From Candidatus Pacearchaeota archaeon UBA92 (GTDB lineage Archaea; Nanobdellota; Nanobdellia; Pacearchaeales; GW2011-AR1), in NCBI GenBank assembly GCA_002497285.1, contig DANJ01000014.1, forward strand, positions 45,381 to 109,380: a DNA stretch of 64,000 bases, written 5' to 3'. Positions 18,415 to 28,381 of the stretch are shown in pieces. The translations under genes were made by a program, and so were the position numbers. Every line of letters begins with the position of its first letter. Position 1 is the first letter of the stretch. The notes beneath the pieces were generated by a model. It was not told the origin of the DNA. It made no database searches and saw only the letters and a program-made list of their open reading frames with translations.

Positions 18415-18767
18415 TGACAAGACTTATCAGCATTGCCATTAATTGGGCAGGCAATAAAGCTGGAAAACTAACTAAAAAAGGTGAATTGAAAAAAAAATCA
18501 AATACAATAATCTTCAATTATTTAGAAAGAGATGCAACAATAAGAGGCGTAATAGGAACTGCAAATTATAACGAAGATCAGTTAAGAATAATTTATGATA
18601 ATGCAAAAAGTCAAAGGCCTGAGAGATTAAGAGAATATTTGAAATTATTACATTCCATTGTTGAGGACAGGGCATTTTATGATTTAACTGGTTTGGATTA
18701 TGTGACTGGAGAAATACCTAAAGTAAAGGCCGGAATGGCTTTAGCAGTTTTAAGGGAAAATATATAA
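18414..18767 (+). CDS. Hypothetical protein coupled to aIF2 gamma
   Basis: This 117-aa soluble protein, rich in Lys, Arg and Leu, overlaps the aIF2 gamma stop by one nucleotide, so translation is likely coupled. It has a basic N-terminal part (GKLTKKGELKKK) and a helical middle part (NEDQLRIIYDNAKSQRPERLREYLK). I do not recognise the family. In many archaea a PIN-domain RNase gene follows aIF2 gamma, but this sequence shows no PIN acidic quartet. Its location suggests a role near translation; nothing more can be supported. Confidence 0.7.
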   Translation: MTRLISIAINWAGNKAGKLTKKGELKKKSNTIIFNYLERDATIRGVIGTANYNEDQLRIIYDNAKSQRPERLREYLKLLHSIVEDRAFYDLTGLDYVTGEIPKVKAGMALAVLRENI

Positions 18768-18789
18768 GAGCTTCTTTTTTAGAACAATA

Positions 18790-21696
18790 ATGCCCTCAGC
18801 TATAGAAAAAACATTCGGTCCATGTATTATTCTTGCAGGAGCAGGCACAGGAAAAACCTACAAAATAGTTGAGAAAATAGAATATCTGTTAAAAAATAAT
18901 CTTTATCAGCCAGAAAAGATTGTCTGCCTTACATTTTCAAACGAAGCCGCAAATTCATTAAGAACAAAAATTCTCCCAATACTAAAAGACGATAGAGAAC
19001 CAATAATGAGAACATTTCACGCATTTTGCTCTGACTTGATTAAAAAGCATGGAAAAAATATAGGAATAACAGAAAACTTCAGAATAATGACTCCAGAAGA
19101 TGCGAAAATAATTCTTCATAAACATTTTAAGATTCAGCCCTACTACTGTCACAGATACATTTCAACAATAGGAACTGCAAAAGACCTTGGAATAAAGATA
19201 GAAGAGCTTGACAAATATTTTATAGAAAATATGAATGCCCTTGGAAATCCAAATCTTGAAAAAACTCTTGAGAATTTAAATTTCACTCTAAAAACATCTC
19301 ACTTAAAAAAAGAAAGTTATCACAAAAAAAGCGGATTGAGTGAATTAATAGAAAGACATCAAAAACTGCTAGATTTGAGAAAATTCGTGCAAACATGGAA
19401 AGCATACGAAAAAATAAAGAAAATAAAGAATTTCCAAGATTATTCTGATTTAAACAAAAATGCCATAGATTTACTTGAAAAAAATCCCCATCTTGCAAAT
19501 GAATTTGATTATATCATAGTAGATGAATTTCAGGATACAAACAAAATGCAATTTGACTTGTTAAAATTGATTTCTCCTAAAAAAAATATAACTGTCGTAG
19601 GCGACTTAAATCAATCGATTTACAGATTCAGAGGAGCTTACAAGGAAAACTTTAACCTTTTCAAGAAACATTTTTCAGTAAGAGATGAAGAAATATTTAC
19701 CCTTACTAAATCATTCCGGTCCCCAGATTCAGTATTAAATCTCGCACATCAGTTGATAGAATACAATTACGAAAAAAAGGAAGATTGCTTTAAAGTTGAA
19801 AATGCCCATAATAGAAAAGGTGAAAAGGCGCAGGTCTATGAATTAAAAAACGCAAAAGAAGAAACAAGGAAAATTATAGAAATAGTAAAACATGAAATCG
19901 GGAAAGGAACACCGGAAAATGAGATATGCATTATGTTTCGAACCCATCAGCAATCGAGAATGTTGAAAAAGGCATTTGAATACGAAAAAATCCCTTATAT
20001 TGCCATTGCCTCAAATTCTCTTTTAAAAATTCCAATTGTGAAAAAAGTAGTTGATTATTTGAAAATTATAAATTCAATAAAAACAAAAACAAATAATTCA
20101 GAGCATTCATGGTGGAATTTGATACATGAAGCAAATCTTCCTGATTCGGATTTAATAAACCTCGGAAAGTTCATTAAAAATAACAAAGAGGAAGATTTAA
20201 ACAAAGAACTAACAGAGAACATACAAAAGTTCAATCTTTCAGAAGAAGGAAAGATAAAATTCGGAATTATAACAAAAAAAATAAATGACCTTGTTCCACA
20301 TGCATCCGAAGATATACAAAAATTAATCTTAAAACTATATGAGATAACTGGAATAAGTTCGGAAGCAAGTGATAAGGAAAATTTCTTATGTCTTCAAAAG
20401 CTTCATGAAATAACTCAAGAATATTCAGAAACAGATTCCCCAGACATAGACTCTTTCATAAACCACCTCAAGATAATGGAAACCCTTGACATCGAAATAG
20501 ATGCCCCTTCAGCTCAAGAGTCCGGAATAAGAATAATGACTCTGCATGCAACTAAAGGTTTGGAATATAAGGTGGTCATTGTAACTAACCTTGCCCAAAA
20601 ACGTTTCCCGATGGAAAAGATTGGAAATAATTCAATTATACCTCCCGAATTATCTCCTGAACTAAAAGAAATGCTTAAACCAATTCCAGAAGTTGAAAGG
20701 AAATATATTATAAAAGAATATGAAACCAAGAATCAGTTATTAGAAGAAAGGCGCTTGTGTTATGTAGCCTTCACAAGGTCTAAAGAAAACCTCTATTTAA
20801 CATATGCAAAAGAATATGGAAATAAAAAATATTTACCATCACAATTTCTTAATGAGGTAGAATACAAGAAAAATCCAGATATCTTATTTATAGAAGATAA
20901 TGAAGAAAAGTACCTTGAGCCAAATCTGGAAATAAAACCTGCACAAATTCAGAACAACCTCAAAAATATTAAGTTCTCACCCTCTTCTTTATTACTCTTT
21001 GACGAATGCCAGAAAAAATATGAGTACAAATATATTTATAACATGCCAGAACCAATTCCTCTTTCTTGGGAAGCAATAAAGCTCGGTTCTTTTGTGCATC
21101 ATGTTGCAGAAATAGGGACAAAAAGCCTTATCAAAGAAGAAAAAGAATTCATAATTCTTGCAAAAACTCTTCAAGCTGAGGAAAAATGGGAATTCGTTAA
21201 TTTAGATGAAGCTATTCCTCTAATAAGGGTATTTTTTGAAAGAAACAAAAACAAATATTCTAAAGACTCTAAAACGGAAATAAATCTTCAAGCAAATATT
21301 GAAGGAATAAATTTTATAGGTTATGCAGACCGCATTGACTTCACAGATAAAGGAGTTGAAATAATTGACTACAAAACTGGGAATACTATTGTAAAACCAA
21401 AAGCCAGAGATTGGCAACTTGGATTTTACGCTCTAGCTGCAAAAGACAAATATGGAAAAATCTACAAGTTAACTTTGGATATGTTAAAAAAGGAAAAACC
21501 AATAGAATTTGTCTTAGATTCTAAAGGAAATGCCGTAGAATCAATATCAGGAAGAATGTCTTTCAATTTAGATGAAGTCAAAGAGCAATTAATAGAAACT
21601 GCAAAAAAAATTCTTGCCTGTTATCAGTCAGGATTCAAACCCTGCCCTATAGAAAAGAACTGCGAATTCTGTAATGAATATGTCTGGAATATCTAG
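18790..21696 (+). CDS. UvrD/AddA-like helicase fused to Fe-S PD-(D/E)XK nuclease
   Basis: This 968-aa protein joins a superfamily 1 helicase to a C-terminal nuclease. Helicase motifs: Walker A LAGAGTGKT at 15-23, DEFQDTN near 245, GDLNQSIYRFRGAY near 275, LHATKGLEYKVV near 585 and YVAFTRSKENL near 660. The nuclease domain has DECQKKYEYKY near 738, GYADRIDF and IDYKTGN near 858, then PCPIEKNCEFC at the end. One upstream Cys plus three terminal Cys is the AddB/Cas4 arrangement for a 4Fe-4S cluster. The protein probably processes double-strand breaks or unwinds DNA in repair. It has its own start 22 nt after the previous gene and ends 4 nt inside the convergent metallopeptidase gene. Confidence 0.9.
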   Translation: MPSAIEKTFGPCIILAGAGTGKTYKIVEKIEYLLKNNLYQPEKIVCLTFSNEAANSLRTKILPILKDDREPIMRTFHAFCSDLIKKHGKNIGITENFRIMTPEDAKIILHKHFKIQPYYCHRYISTIGTAKDLGIKIEELDKYFIENMNALGNPNLEKTLENLNFTLKTSHLKKESYHKKSGLSELIERHQKLLDLRKFVQTWKAYEKIKKIKNFQDYSDLNKNAIDLLEKNPHLANEFDYIIVDEFQDTNKMQFDLLKLISPKKNITVVGDLNQSIYRFRGAYKENFNLFKKHFSVRDEEIFTLTKSFRSPDSVLNLAHQLIEYNYEKKEDCFKVENAHNRKGEKAQVYELKNAKEETRKIIEIVKHEIGKGTPENEICIMFRTHQQSRMLKKAFEYEKIPYIAIASNSLLKIPIVKKVVDYLKIINSIKTKTNNSEHSWWNLIHEANLPDSDLINLGKFIKNNKEEDLNKELTENIQKFNLSEEGKIKFGIITKKINDLVPHASEDIQKLILKLYEITGISSEASDKENFLCLQKLHEITQEYSETDSPDIDSFINHLKIMETLDIEIDAPSAQESGIRIMTLHATKGLEYKVVIVTNLAQKRFPMEKIGNNSIIPPELSPELKEMLKPIPEVERKYIIKEYETKNQLLEERRLCYVAFTRSKENLYLTYAKEYGNKKYLPSQFLNEVEYKKNPDILFIEDNEEKYLEPNLEIKPAQIQNNLKNIKFSPSSLLLFDECQKKYEYKYIYNMPEPIPLSWEAIKLGSFVHHVAEIGTKSLIKEEKEFIILAKTLQAEEKWEFVNLDEAIPLIRVFFERNKNKYSKDSKTEINLQANIEGINFIGYADRIDFTDKGVEIIDYKTGNTIVKPKARDWQLGFYALAAKDKYGKIYKLTLDMLKKEKPIEFVLDSKGNAVESISGRMSFNLDEVKEQLIETAKKILACYQSGFKPCPIEKNCEFCNEYVWNI

Positions 21697-22094
21697 AATT
21701 TTACATTCATCATAAATTCCTTAACCATCTTCCTTGTCTCTTTCTCGCTTCTGACAGAATGATGTATAATTTCATGGACAAAAGTATCTAATAATTCTTT
21801 ATTCAATAATTTCCCTTTAAATTTAGCAAATGGTTTCGTATAAATATCAATTACAATAACATTCTTTGATATTCTCTTGCCCTGAACATAATAAAACCCA
21901 TAAAGCTCTCCCTCGCCTTCCTTGAAATTTATCAGAACTTCCTCAGGAAGTTCATACTCGTCCATCAATCCCTCAAGTTCATAAGAAAAATTATCTATAA
22001 TCTTAAAAAAGGAGTTATATATTTCAGAATTACATTCGTCAGAACATCTTATTCCTAAAACCCTTCTTCCTAAAACAAGTCTCTTTTCCATCAT
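21693..22094 (-). CDS. Small metallopeptidase-like protein (HExxH)
   Basis: This 133-aa protein has HEIIHH at 107-112 in a C-terminal helix, with acidic residues (E117/E119) downstream that could supply a third zinc ligand. The layout matches minimal zincin-like domains of the SprT/ImmA type, but I cannot assign a family. There is no signal peptide or TM segment. Its start overlaps the stop of the upstream DUF2238-like gene by 4 nt (ATGA), so they form a two-gene operon; its own end overlaps the convergent helicase gene by 4 nt. Confidence 0.75.
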   Translation of the reverse strand: MMEKRLVLGRRVLGIRCSDECNSEIYNSFFKIIDNFSYELEGLMDEYELPEEVLINFKEGEGELYGFYYVQGKRISKNVIVIDIYTKPFAKFKGKLLNKELLDTFVHEIIHHSVRSEKETRKMVKEFMMNVKF

Positions 22095-22669
22095 TTATTT
22101 CTAACATAAACGATGATAGTAGCCAACAATGCCCCTAAAGTGTTGAACACTAAGTCCCATGCGTTATTATAATATCCTCCAACCCCACTACTTTCTAAGA
22201 ACAAAACCATCATAAATTCAACTATCTCATTCAAAGCTCCAATACCCACGCTAATTAAAGCTAAGGCAACAAAAACAAGCCAGTGTTTTTTCTTCAAATT
22301 TCCTTTCAACAAATGCCATATTGCAAAGACAACTACAAAATACAAGTATGCATGAATAAACTGATCCATTTTTAGCACATAAAAGTTCTCAGTAACCCAT
22401 ATAGGAATTAATTGTAATGAATACAATGTTGCCCCCTTAACTATCAAACCGCCTCCTAACATATGAAGAAGTCCCCATATAGATAAGCCCCATAATATTC
22501 CATAACCAAACTTAGTCCTTCTTAGAGTTCCAGCAACTACCAAAAATAAGATGACAAGAATTGCAATATATCCAAGGAATTCATAATCGTTTATAGAAAT
22601 ATAATATATTGCAGCTCCAATTATATATGCAAGGTTGAAAACAAGAAGTAACCACTCACCTTTTTTCAT
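22091..22669 (-). CDS. DUF2238/YjdF-like integral membrane protein
   Basis: This 192-aa protein has about six TM helices. A conserved-looking stretch, NEIVEFMM...YYNNAWDLVFNTLGA, near the last two helices matches the DUF2238 (E. coli YjdF) and VanZ-like pattern of acidic residues facing the membrane (E..EF and WD...N). Function of the family is unknown. It is translationally coupled to the metallopeptidase-like gene downstream. Start at ATG 22669, near a TATA-like TTATAG stretch. Confidence 0.75.
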   Translation of the reverse strand: MKKGEWLLLVFNLAYIIGAAIYYISINDYEFLGYIAILVILFLVVAGTLRRTKFGYGILWGLSIWGLLHMLGGGLIVKGATLYSLQLIPIWVTENFYVLKMDQFIHAYLYFVVVFAIWHLLKGNLKKKHWLVFVALALISVGIGALNEIVEFMMVLFLESSGVGGYYNNAWDLVFNTLGALLATIIVYVRNK

Positions 22670-22784
22670 AATCTATAAAGGAAACTTCAGCTTAAAAACC
22701 TAATTGTTATTCTAATTCTTTAACACATAGCTTCAAGACAAAATCCAGCAGTTTCATCTAAGATAGGAAACTTCTACCGAGCAT

Positions 22785-23054
22785 TCATAAGTATTCTATG
22801 AGCTTCCGCATAAATAATATCATCAGCTCCTTCGGATTATTTATATGAGCAAAATCAAGAAATTTTATAGAATCTTTAATCACTTGTTTATTAGCATATT
22901 CGCCCCTAAATAAAAAATAACTAAACTCTTCTGGAATCGCGGCCACAACTATTCCCTTATTATCAACCTTATTAACTTTATATCCCCAAGGATTTGGAGC
23001 CTCTCTAGGTTTAGGAATTTTATTGTACCTTAATAATCTTACTTCTTCATCCAT
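22785..23054 (-). CDS. Hypothetical small protein
   Basis: This 89-aa soluble protein (MDEEVRLLRYNKIPKPRE...) has a Pro-rich N-terminus and a helical C-terminus. It has no recognisable motif. It is separated by 58 nt from gyrA downstream and has a TATA-like TTTAAATAGG upstream. Codon use looks like the neighbours, so it is probably real. Confidence 0.6.
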   Translation of the reverse strand: MDEEVRLLRYNKIPKPREAPNPWGYKVNKVDNKGIVVAAIPEEFSYFLFRGEYANKQVIKDSIKFLDFAHINNPKELMILFMRKLIEYL

Positions 23055-23112
23055 AAAAATTATCCTTTTAGAACCTATTTAAAGATTATGAAGAATTAAT
23101 ACTAATTAGAAT

Positions 23113-25641
23113 TTATTCGCCTTCCAAAACAACATCTTCCCTTACAAGTTTAACAACATCTGCAACTCTGTCTCCAGGTTTAAGCTTAACAACGTGAACT
23201 CCTTGTGTTGCCCTTCCCATCACACGAAGCTGTTTCATCCCAATTCTAATTATCATTCCCTTTGTTGTTGTAAGGATTACAGAATCTTTGTCATCTACAC
23301 TAACGCTCTTCACAATATTACCTGTCTTCTCGCCTGCTTTAAGATTAATGACTCCCTTTCCACCTCTCGCAGTCTTTCTATAATCTTCAAGAGCAGACCT
23401 TTTTCCAAAGCCTTTTTCAGCTATAGTCAAAATCGTTGTCTTCCCCTCTTTATCCAAAGGAACAAGAGCAACTACTTCATCTCCATTTCCAAGATCAATC
23501 CCCTTAACCCCATAACTTGCTCTACCCATACTTCTGACATCATTAGAATTAAACCTCACTGCTTGTCCTTTCTTTGTTGTGAGTAACACTTCTTGCCCAT
23601 CTTCAATACGACTTACACTAATTAAATTATCACTTCCATCTACAGGAAGATTAATTGCACGGACTCCTGCAGACCTTGGTTTGCTTAAATCTTTCAAAGG
23701 CAATTTCTTCACAATTCCAAGTTTCGTAGCAAACATCAGATAGTCTTTATCAAAATCTTTTACAGCCATTATATTTGTAACTTCCTCGTCTCTCAAATTA
23801 AGAAGATTTGCAATGCTTCTGCCCTTGCCTTGTCTCATAGCATCAGAAACATCATTTGCCTTAAGCCAATAAACTCTACCTCTTGAACTGAAGAAAAGCA
23901 AATAATCATGAGTTGAACAAGTTATCAATTCTTTCACAAAGTCTTCTTCCTTCAGTCCTGCCCCTGTGACTCCAGAACCTCCTCTCTTCTGCTCCTTGTA
24001 AGTCTTTGTATCTGTTCTCTTTATATATCCCGAATGAGTAAGTGTTACAACAACCTCTTTCTTTTCAATTAAATCTTTTTCCTTAATTTCGGCAATTTTC
24101 TTTAATACAGTAGTTCTTCTTTCATCCCCATATTCTTTCTTCAAATCCTGAACCTCTTTCTTTATTACTCCGAGTATTTCTTGTTCACTTCCAAGCAATT
24201 TCTGAAGATGAGCAATTATTTCATTCAGTTTCTTTTCCTCATCTCTAAGTTTACCATCTTCAAGTTTCGTTAATTGTTGTAATCTCATTTCAAGAACAGC
24301 TTTCGCCTGTCTAATTGTAAGCTTAAACTTACCCATTAACTCATCCTGAGCATCAGAAACATTCTTTGACCTCTTTATAGCTGCAACAACTGCATCTATA
24401 TCTTTCAAAGCCAATAGCAAACCAAGAACAATCTCAAGTCTATCTTCTGCCTTTTTTAAATCAAACTTACTTCTTTTTGTTACGACTAATTTCCTATAAT
24501 TAATGTAGACTCCAAGATAATCATTAAGATTCAAAATCTTAGGCTTTCCATCAACCAAAGCAAGAATGTTAGCATCAAAATTAGTCTGTAACTTTGTTAG
24601 TTTATACAATTTATTCAATGTAAACTTAGAGTCGGCTCCCTTTTTCAATTCTATAACAATTCTCACAAGCCCCTTTGCACTTTCATCTCTCAAATCAGAA
24701 ACATCAGGAAGTTTTTTGTCAGTAGCAAGTTTGGCAATGTCTTTAACTAAATCAGCCTTGTTAACCATATATGGAATCTCTGTTATAACTATTGAAGACT
24801 TGCCTTTGATTTCTTCTATCTTTGTCTTAGCCCTCATAATTAATTTTCCTTTTCCGAACTTGTACATTTCTTGAATTCCTAATCCAGTCACATATCCGCC
24901 AGTTGGAAAATCAGGACCTGTAACTATTTCCATCAAAGCATTTTCATCTATGTTCGGTTTATTGATTTTAGCGACAATGGCATCACATAATTCAGTAAGA
25001 TTGTGAGGCGGAATATTTGTAGCCATTCCAACTGCAATTCCTGTAGCTCCATTCAAAAACAAATTTGGTAACTTTCCAGGAACAGTCTCGGGTTCCTTAA
25101 GAGAATTATCATAGTTGGCATTCATTTTCACAGTTTCTTTCTCAATATCTTTCAATAATTCCTGAGAAATCTTGCTCATTTTTGCTTCAGTGTATCTTTG
25201 AGCAGCCGGACTATCTCCGTCCATGCTTCCAAAATTACCTTGCCCATAAACAAGAGGGTATCTCAAAGAAAAATCTTGAGCCATTCTAACCATTGCATCA
25301 TAAACTGCTACATCTCCATGAGGATGAAACTTTCCAAGAGTCTCTCCAACTATTCTAGCAGATTTCATAGTAGGCTTACTTGGATCCAATCCGAGCAAAT
25401 GCATAGCATAAAGAATTCTTCTATGAACAGGCTTTAAGCCATCTTCAGCATTTGGCAAAGCCCTTTGAACAATGACTGACATTGCATAGTCTATGTAAGA
25501 TTTCTCCATCTCTTCGACAATTTCTCTTCCTGCAATTCCCTTCTCTTCTCCAAGCTGATCTTTCAATCTTCTTTTTATTTCTAAGTCTTCTAACTTCTTC
25601 TCAATAAGACTTTCGCCGTTTTCATTTGTTTCTTCAGTCAT
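23113..25641 (-). CDS. gyrA: DNA gyrase subunit A
   Basis: This 842-aa protein contains the breakage-reunion domain with [19 protein letters not shown] and catalytic Tyr150 in AAQRYTEAK, followed by the C-terminal beta-pinwheel. The pinwheel carries a GyrA box, QKRGGSG, close to the canonical QRRGGKG. That box marks true gyrase (DNA wrapping, negative supercoiling) rather than topoisomerase IV. Full length. It overlaps by 4 nt (ATGA) a 60-aa gene that separates it from gyrB. Gyrase is of bacterial origin in archaea and is common in Euryarchaeota and DPANN lineages. Confidence 0.97.
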   Translation of the reverse strand: MTEETNENGESLIEKKLEDLEIKRRLKDQLGEEKGIAGREIVEEMEKSYIDYAMSVIVQRALPNAEDGLKPVHRRILYAMHLLGLDPSKPTMKSARIVGETLGKFHPHGDVAVYDAMVRMAQDFSLRYPLVYGQGNFGSMDGDSPAAQRYTEAKMSKISQELLKDIEKETVKMNANYDNSLKEPETVPGKLPNLFLNGATGIAVGMATNIPPHNLTELCDAIVAKINKPNIDENALMEIVTGPDFPTGGYVTGLGIQEMYKFGKGKLIMRAKTKIEEIKGKSSIVITEIPYMVNKADLVKDIAKLATDKKLPDVSDLRDESAKGLVRIVIELKKGADSKFTLNKLYKLTKLQTNFDANILALVDGKPKILNLNDYLGVYINYRKLVVTKRSKFDLKKAEDRLEIVLGLLLALKDIDAVVAAIKRSKNVSDAQDELMGKFKLTIRQAKAVLEMRLQQLTKLEDGKLRDEEKKLNEIIAHLQKLLGSEQEILGVIKKEVQDLKKEYGDERRTTVLKKIAEIKEKDLIEKKEVVVTLTHSGYIKRTDTKTYKEQKRGGSGVTGAGLKEEDFVKELITCSTHDYLLFFSSRGRVYWLKANDVSDAMRQGKGRSIANLLNLRDEEVTNIMAVKDFDKDYLMFATKLGIVKKLPLKDLSKPRSAGVRAINLPVDGSDNLISVSRIEDGQEVLLTTKKGQAVRFNSNDVRSMGRASYGVKGIDLGNGDEVVALVPLDKEGKTTILTIAEKGFGKRSALEDYRKTARGGKGVINLKAGEKTGNIVKSVSVDDKDSVILTTTKGMIIRIGMKQLRVMGRATQGVHVVKLKPGDRVADVVKLVREDVVLEGE

Positions 25642-25820
25642 TCTTCCTCCTCTTCATTTTCTGAATAGTGTATTAAAAGATCATTATCTTCATCTATGCT
25701 AAAACCAATATGCCCCTTCGTTTCCATAAGTTCATTCAATTTTCCCATAAGTTCCTCTATTCCATCTCTGTCAAGTTCAAATTCAAGAACATCAACTTCA
25801 TCCTTTTCATTTTCTTCCAT
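25638..25820 (-). CDS. 60-aa acidic protein between gyrB and gyrA
   Basis: The open frame is longer, but the best start is ATG 25820, one base after the gyrB stop. The GGAGGT that could act as its ribosome-binding site lies inside the gyrB end. The 60-aa product ([14 protein letters not shown]...) has about 23 Asp/Glu, ends in five Glu and has a predicted helix ([15 protein letters not shown]) between two strand-like stretches. Its stop overlaps the gyrA start by 4 nt. Coupling on both sides suggests expression with gyrase. A regulator or DNA-mimic role is conceivable but inferred only; I do not recognise the family. Confidence 0.7.
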   Translation of the reverse strand: MEENEKDEVDVLEFELDRDGIEELMGKLNELMETKGHIGFSIDEDNDLLIHYSENEEEEE

Positions 25821-25821
25821 C

Positions 25822-27711
25822 TTAAATGTCAACCTCCGCTTCATGTGCCTTAGCAAGTATAAACTCTCTTCTAGGTCCAACATCATCTCCCATAAGCCTA
25901 GAAAACACTTCATTCGCCTTAACTGCATCTTCTATAGTGATTCTATTAAGTAATCTGGTTTTAGGGTTCATTGTTGTATCCCATAGCTGCTCAGAATTCA
26001 TTTCACCTAATCCCTTAAATCTCTGCACATTTGAGCCAGAACCAAGACTTCCTATAACTGTTTTAAGCTCTTCATCAGTATAAACATAATGATCTTTCTT
26101 CTTTCTTATTTTATACAAAGGAGAAACAGCAACATATATATTTCCATTATCAATCAAATCTTTCATAAATCTAAAGAAAAAAGTCAGTAATAAAGTTCTT
26201 ATGTGAGCCCCATCAACGTCCGCATCTGTCATTATAATGACTTTTGAATATCTCAACTTATTAACATCGAAAGATTCTCCAACTCCAGTCCCTATAGCAG
26301 TAATAAGATTTGCAATCTCTTCATTGGCAAAAACTTTAACCAGATTAGATTTTTCAACATTCAGTATCTTTCCCTTTAATGGTAATATCGCCTGATATTC
26401 CTTATTTCTTGCCTGCTTAGCCGTACCACCTGCAGAATCTCCCTCAACAAGGTATAATTCCGTCTCCTCTGCTTTCTTATTCGAACAATCGGAAAGCTTT
26501 CCTGGAAGACCTCCAAGACTAAATGCATTTTTTCTCCTTACAAGATCCTTTGCTTTTTTCGCAGCATCTCTTGCCCTCTTAGAATCTATTACCTTGCTAA
26601 CTATCCTTTTTGCTATAGCTGGATTTTCCTCAAAAAACTGCGAAAGTCCAATCATAGAAATACTATCAACAATTCCTTTTATTTCGCTATTCCCAAGTTT
26701 GGTTTTAGTCTGTCCTTCGAACTGCGGTTCAGGTACTTTCACAGATATTATCGCAGTTAACCCTTCTCTAACATCGTCTCCGGTAAAACTTTCAGATTTC
26801 AAAAGATTATTTTTTTTGGCATACTCATTTATTGCTCTTGTTAGTGCCGTTCTAAAACCTACAACATGGGTTCCGCCTTCAACAGTATTAATTGTATTTA
26901 CAAAACTCAAAACGTTCTCCTGATATCCAGAATTATATTGTATTGCTCCTTCAACAACTACACCGTTATCCTGTTTCATAAAGTAAATGGGTTTTGCATA
27001 TAACACTTCCTTACCCTCATTAACCCATTTAGCAAATTCAATTAAACCACCTTCAAAGTAAAAGGTCTCTTTCTTTCCAGATTCATAATCGGATAGTTTA
27101 ATTTTCAAACCTTTATTAAGAAAAGCAATTTCTCTAAGTCTTGTTTCCAAAATAGAAAAATCAAACTTGAGTGTAGAAAAGATATCTTTGTCCGGGGAAA
27201 AAGTAACTTCCGTTCCAGTTTCGTCACTATCTGTCTCACCCACAACTTTCAACTTGTACAATGATTTTCCGATTCCATATTCTTGCTGGTAAATTTTTTT
27301 GTCTCTCTTAATCCTTACCTTCATATTACTACTTAATGCAGCCACAACACTAATTCCAACTCCGTGCAAACCTCCAGAAACAGCATAGCTTCCCTTATCG
27401 AATTTACCTCCAGCATGCAACTTAGTCACAACAACTTCAACTGCAGGAAGATTATAAACGGGATGCATATCAACAGGAATTCCTCTTCCATTGTCAATTA
27501 CTGTAACACTTCCATCTTTATTTATTGAAACATCAATAAGATTACAGAAACCAGCCATTGCCTCATCAACTGAATTATCAACTACCTCATAAACTAAATG
27601 ATGCAAACCCTGCTTACCTGTATTTCCAATATACATGGCAGGCCTTCTTCTGACTCCTTCTAAGCCCTCTAAAACTTTTATTTTTTCTGCTGAATATTCT
27701 TTTTTCTCCAT
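25822..27711 (-). CDS. gyrB: DNA gyrase subunit B
   Basis: This 629-aa protein has the GHKL ATPase motifs DNSVDEAMAG and GGLHGVGISVV, the transducer domain, and the TOPRIM domain with EGDSAGG and DADVDGAHIRTLL for Mg binding. The length is that of the short GyrB type. It binds and hydrolyses ATP to drive strand passage with GyrA. It heads a gyrB / 60-aa / gyrA operon. A/T-rich promoter-like sequence (TTTATATACC region) lies around 27760-27780 upstream. Confidence 0.97.
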   Translation of the reverse strand: MEKKEYSAEKIKVLEGLEGVRRRPAMYIGNTGKQGLHHLVYEVVDNSVDEAMAGFCNLIDVSINKDGSVTVIDNGRGIPVDMHPVYNLPAVEVVVTKLHAGGKFDKGSYAVSGGLHGVGISVVAALSSNMKVRIKRDKKIYQQEYGIGKSLYKLKVVGETDSDETGTEVTFSPDKDIFSTLKFDFSILETRLREIAFLNKGLKIKLSDYESGKKETFYFEGGLIEFAKWVNEGKEVLYAKPIYFMKQDNGVVVEGAIQYNSGYQENVLSFVNTINTVEGGTHVVGFRTALTRAINEYAKKNNLLKSESFTGDDVREGLTAIISVKVPEPQFEGQTKTKLGNSEIKGIVDSISMIGLSQFFEENPAIAKRIVSKVIDSKRARDAAKKAKDLVRRKNAFSLGGLPGKLSDCSNKKAEETELYLVEGDSAGGTAKQARNKEYQAILPLKGKILNVEKSNLVKVFANEEIANLITAIGTGVGESFDVNKLRYSKVIIMTDADVDGAHIRTLLLTFFFRFMKDLIDNGNIYVAVSPLYKIRKKKDHYVYTDEELKTVIGSLGSGSNVQRFKGLGEMNSEQLWDTTMNPKTRLLNRITIEDAVKANEVFSRLMGDDVGPRREFILAKAHEAEVDI

Positions 27712-27826
27712 TATTATCCTAGGATTTTATATCAAATCTAACCAAAAAAGTCAAACTGCCTTTATAAACCTTTATATACCAAAATTACATTTTATCGACG
27801 ATAAACTAGAAATCAATCTAAGGTTG

Positions 27827-28063
27827 TTAGAAGCAGTACAATCTATTAAATCCTAAACCACAAACAGTACTGCCTGCACTAGTCAATCTAACATCTACTT
27901 GACCAATTACTCCACAAGTTCCAGTTGAGCCACTTCTATCAAACCAATTACAACAAATCCGGTTATACTTACAAAGGGATTCAAAATATAAACAATGCCC
28001 AAAAAATCCTATTACTGAATAAATTATTCTACTAATCTGTGACCTCTCTTTTATAACCCTAAA
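27827..28063 (-). pseudogene. Cys-rich reading frame without a canonical start
   Basis: Between eL24 and gyrB an open frame of 78 codons follows an in-frame TGA at 28064-28066. It reads IIYSVIGFFGHCLYF, ESLCKYNRICCNWF, DRSGSTGTCGVIGQVDVRL and ends GLGFNRLYCF. It holds seven cysteines and looks protein-like, yet has no ATG, GTG or TTG. It may be the 3' part of a gene whose start has decayed, or a small gene with a non-standard start. The rest of 27712-28120 is A/T-rich and holds the gyrB promoter region. Confidence 0.4.
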
Positions 28064-28120
28064 TCAAAGAATGAAATATGCAAAAATCTGTTGTTATTCA
28101 AAAAAATTTATCTTGGATAA

Positions 28121-28381
28121 CTACTTATTTCCAGCACTCTTCTTTTTTTCAGCCTTTTCAGCCCTAGAACTATCCGCTTTTTCCTTTTCTTTAATCACTC
28201 TTTTTCCTCTAGCAAGATGAAATGCCTCAGTCCATTTCATTTTTCGCTTATCTCTCTTTAGCTTTAGACTATTCTTTCTACATTTACTAGTACAAAAATA
28301 AATACTTGTTCCATCATTCTTCAAAAGATAAATACCTTTGTAATCATCCTGTTCTTTTCCACAAAAAACACATTTAGCCAT
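28121..28381 (-). CDS. rpl24e: Ribosomal protein eL24
   Basis: This 86-aa large-subunit protein has the zinc ribbon CVFCGK...CTSKCRK and the following WTEAFHLARGK stretch of the family. A Lys/Ala/Glu-rich tail extends the usual ~60-65-aa core. It overlaps by one base the stop of eS28 upstream; L7Ae-S28e-L24e is a classic archaeal operon order. Confidence 0.95.
   Translation of the reverse strand: MAKCVFCGKEQDDYKGIYLLKNDGTSIYFCTSKCRKNSLKLKRDKRKMKWTEAFHLARGKRVIKEKEKADSSRAEKAEKKKSAGNK

Noticed and set aside
25821..25928. Longer N-terminal start for the 60-aa acidic gene
   Set aside because: It would overlap the gyrB coding end; the extra residues are gyrB sequence read in another frame.
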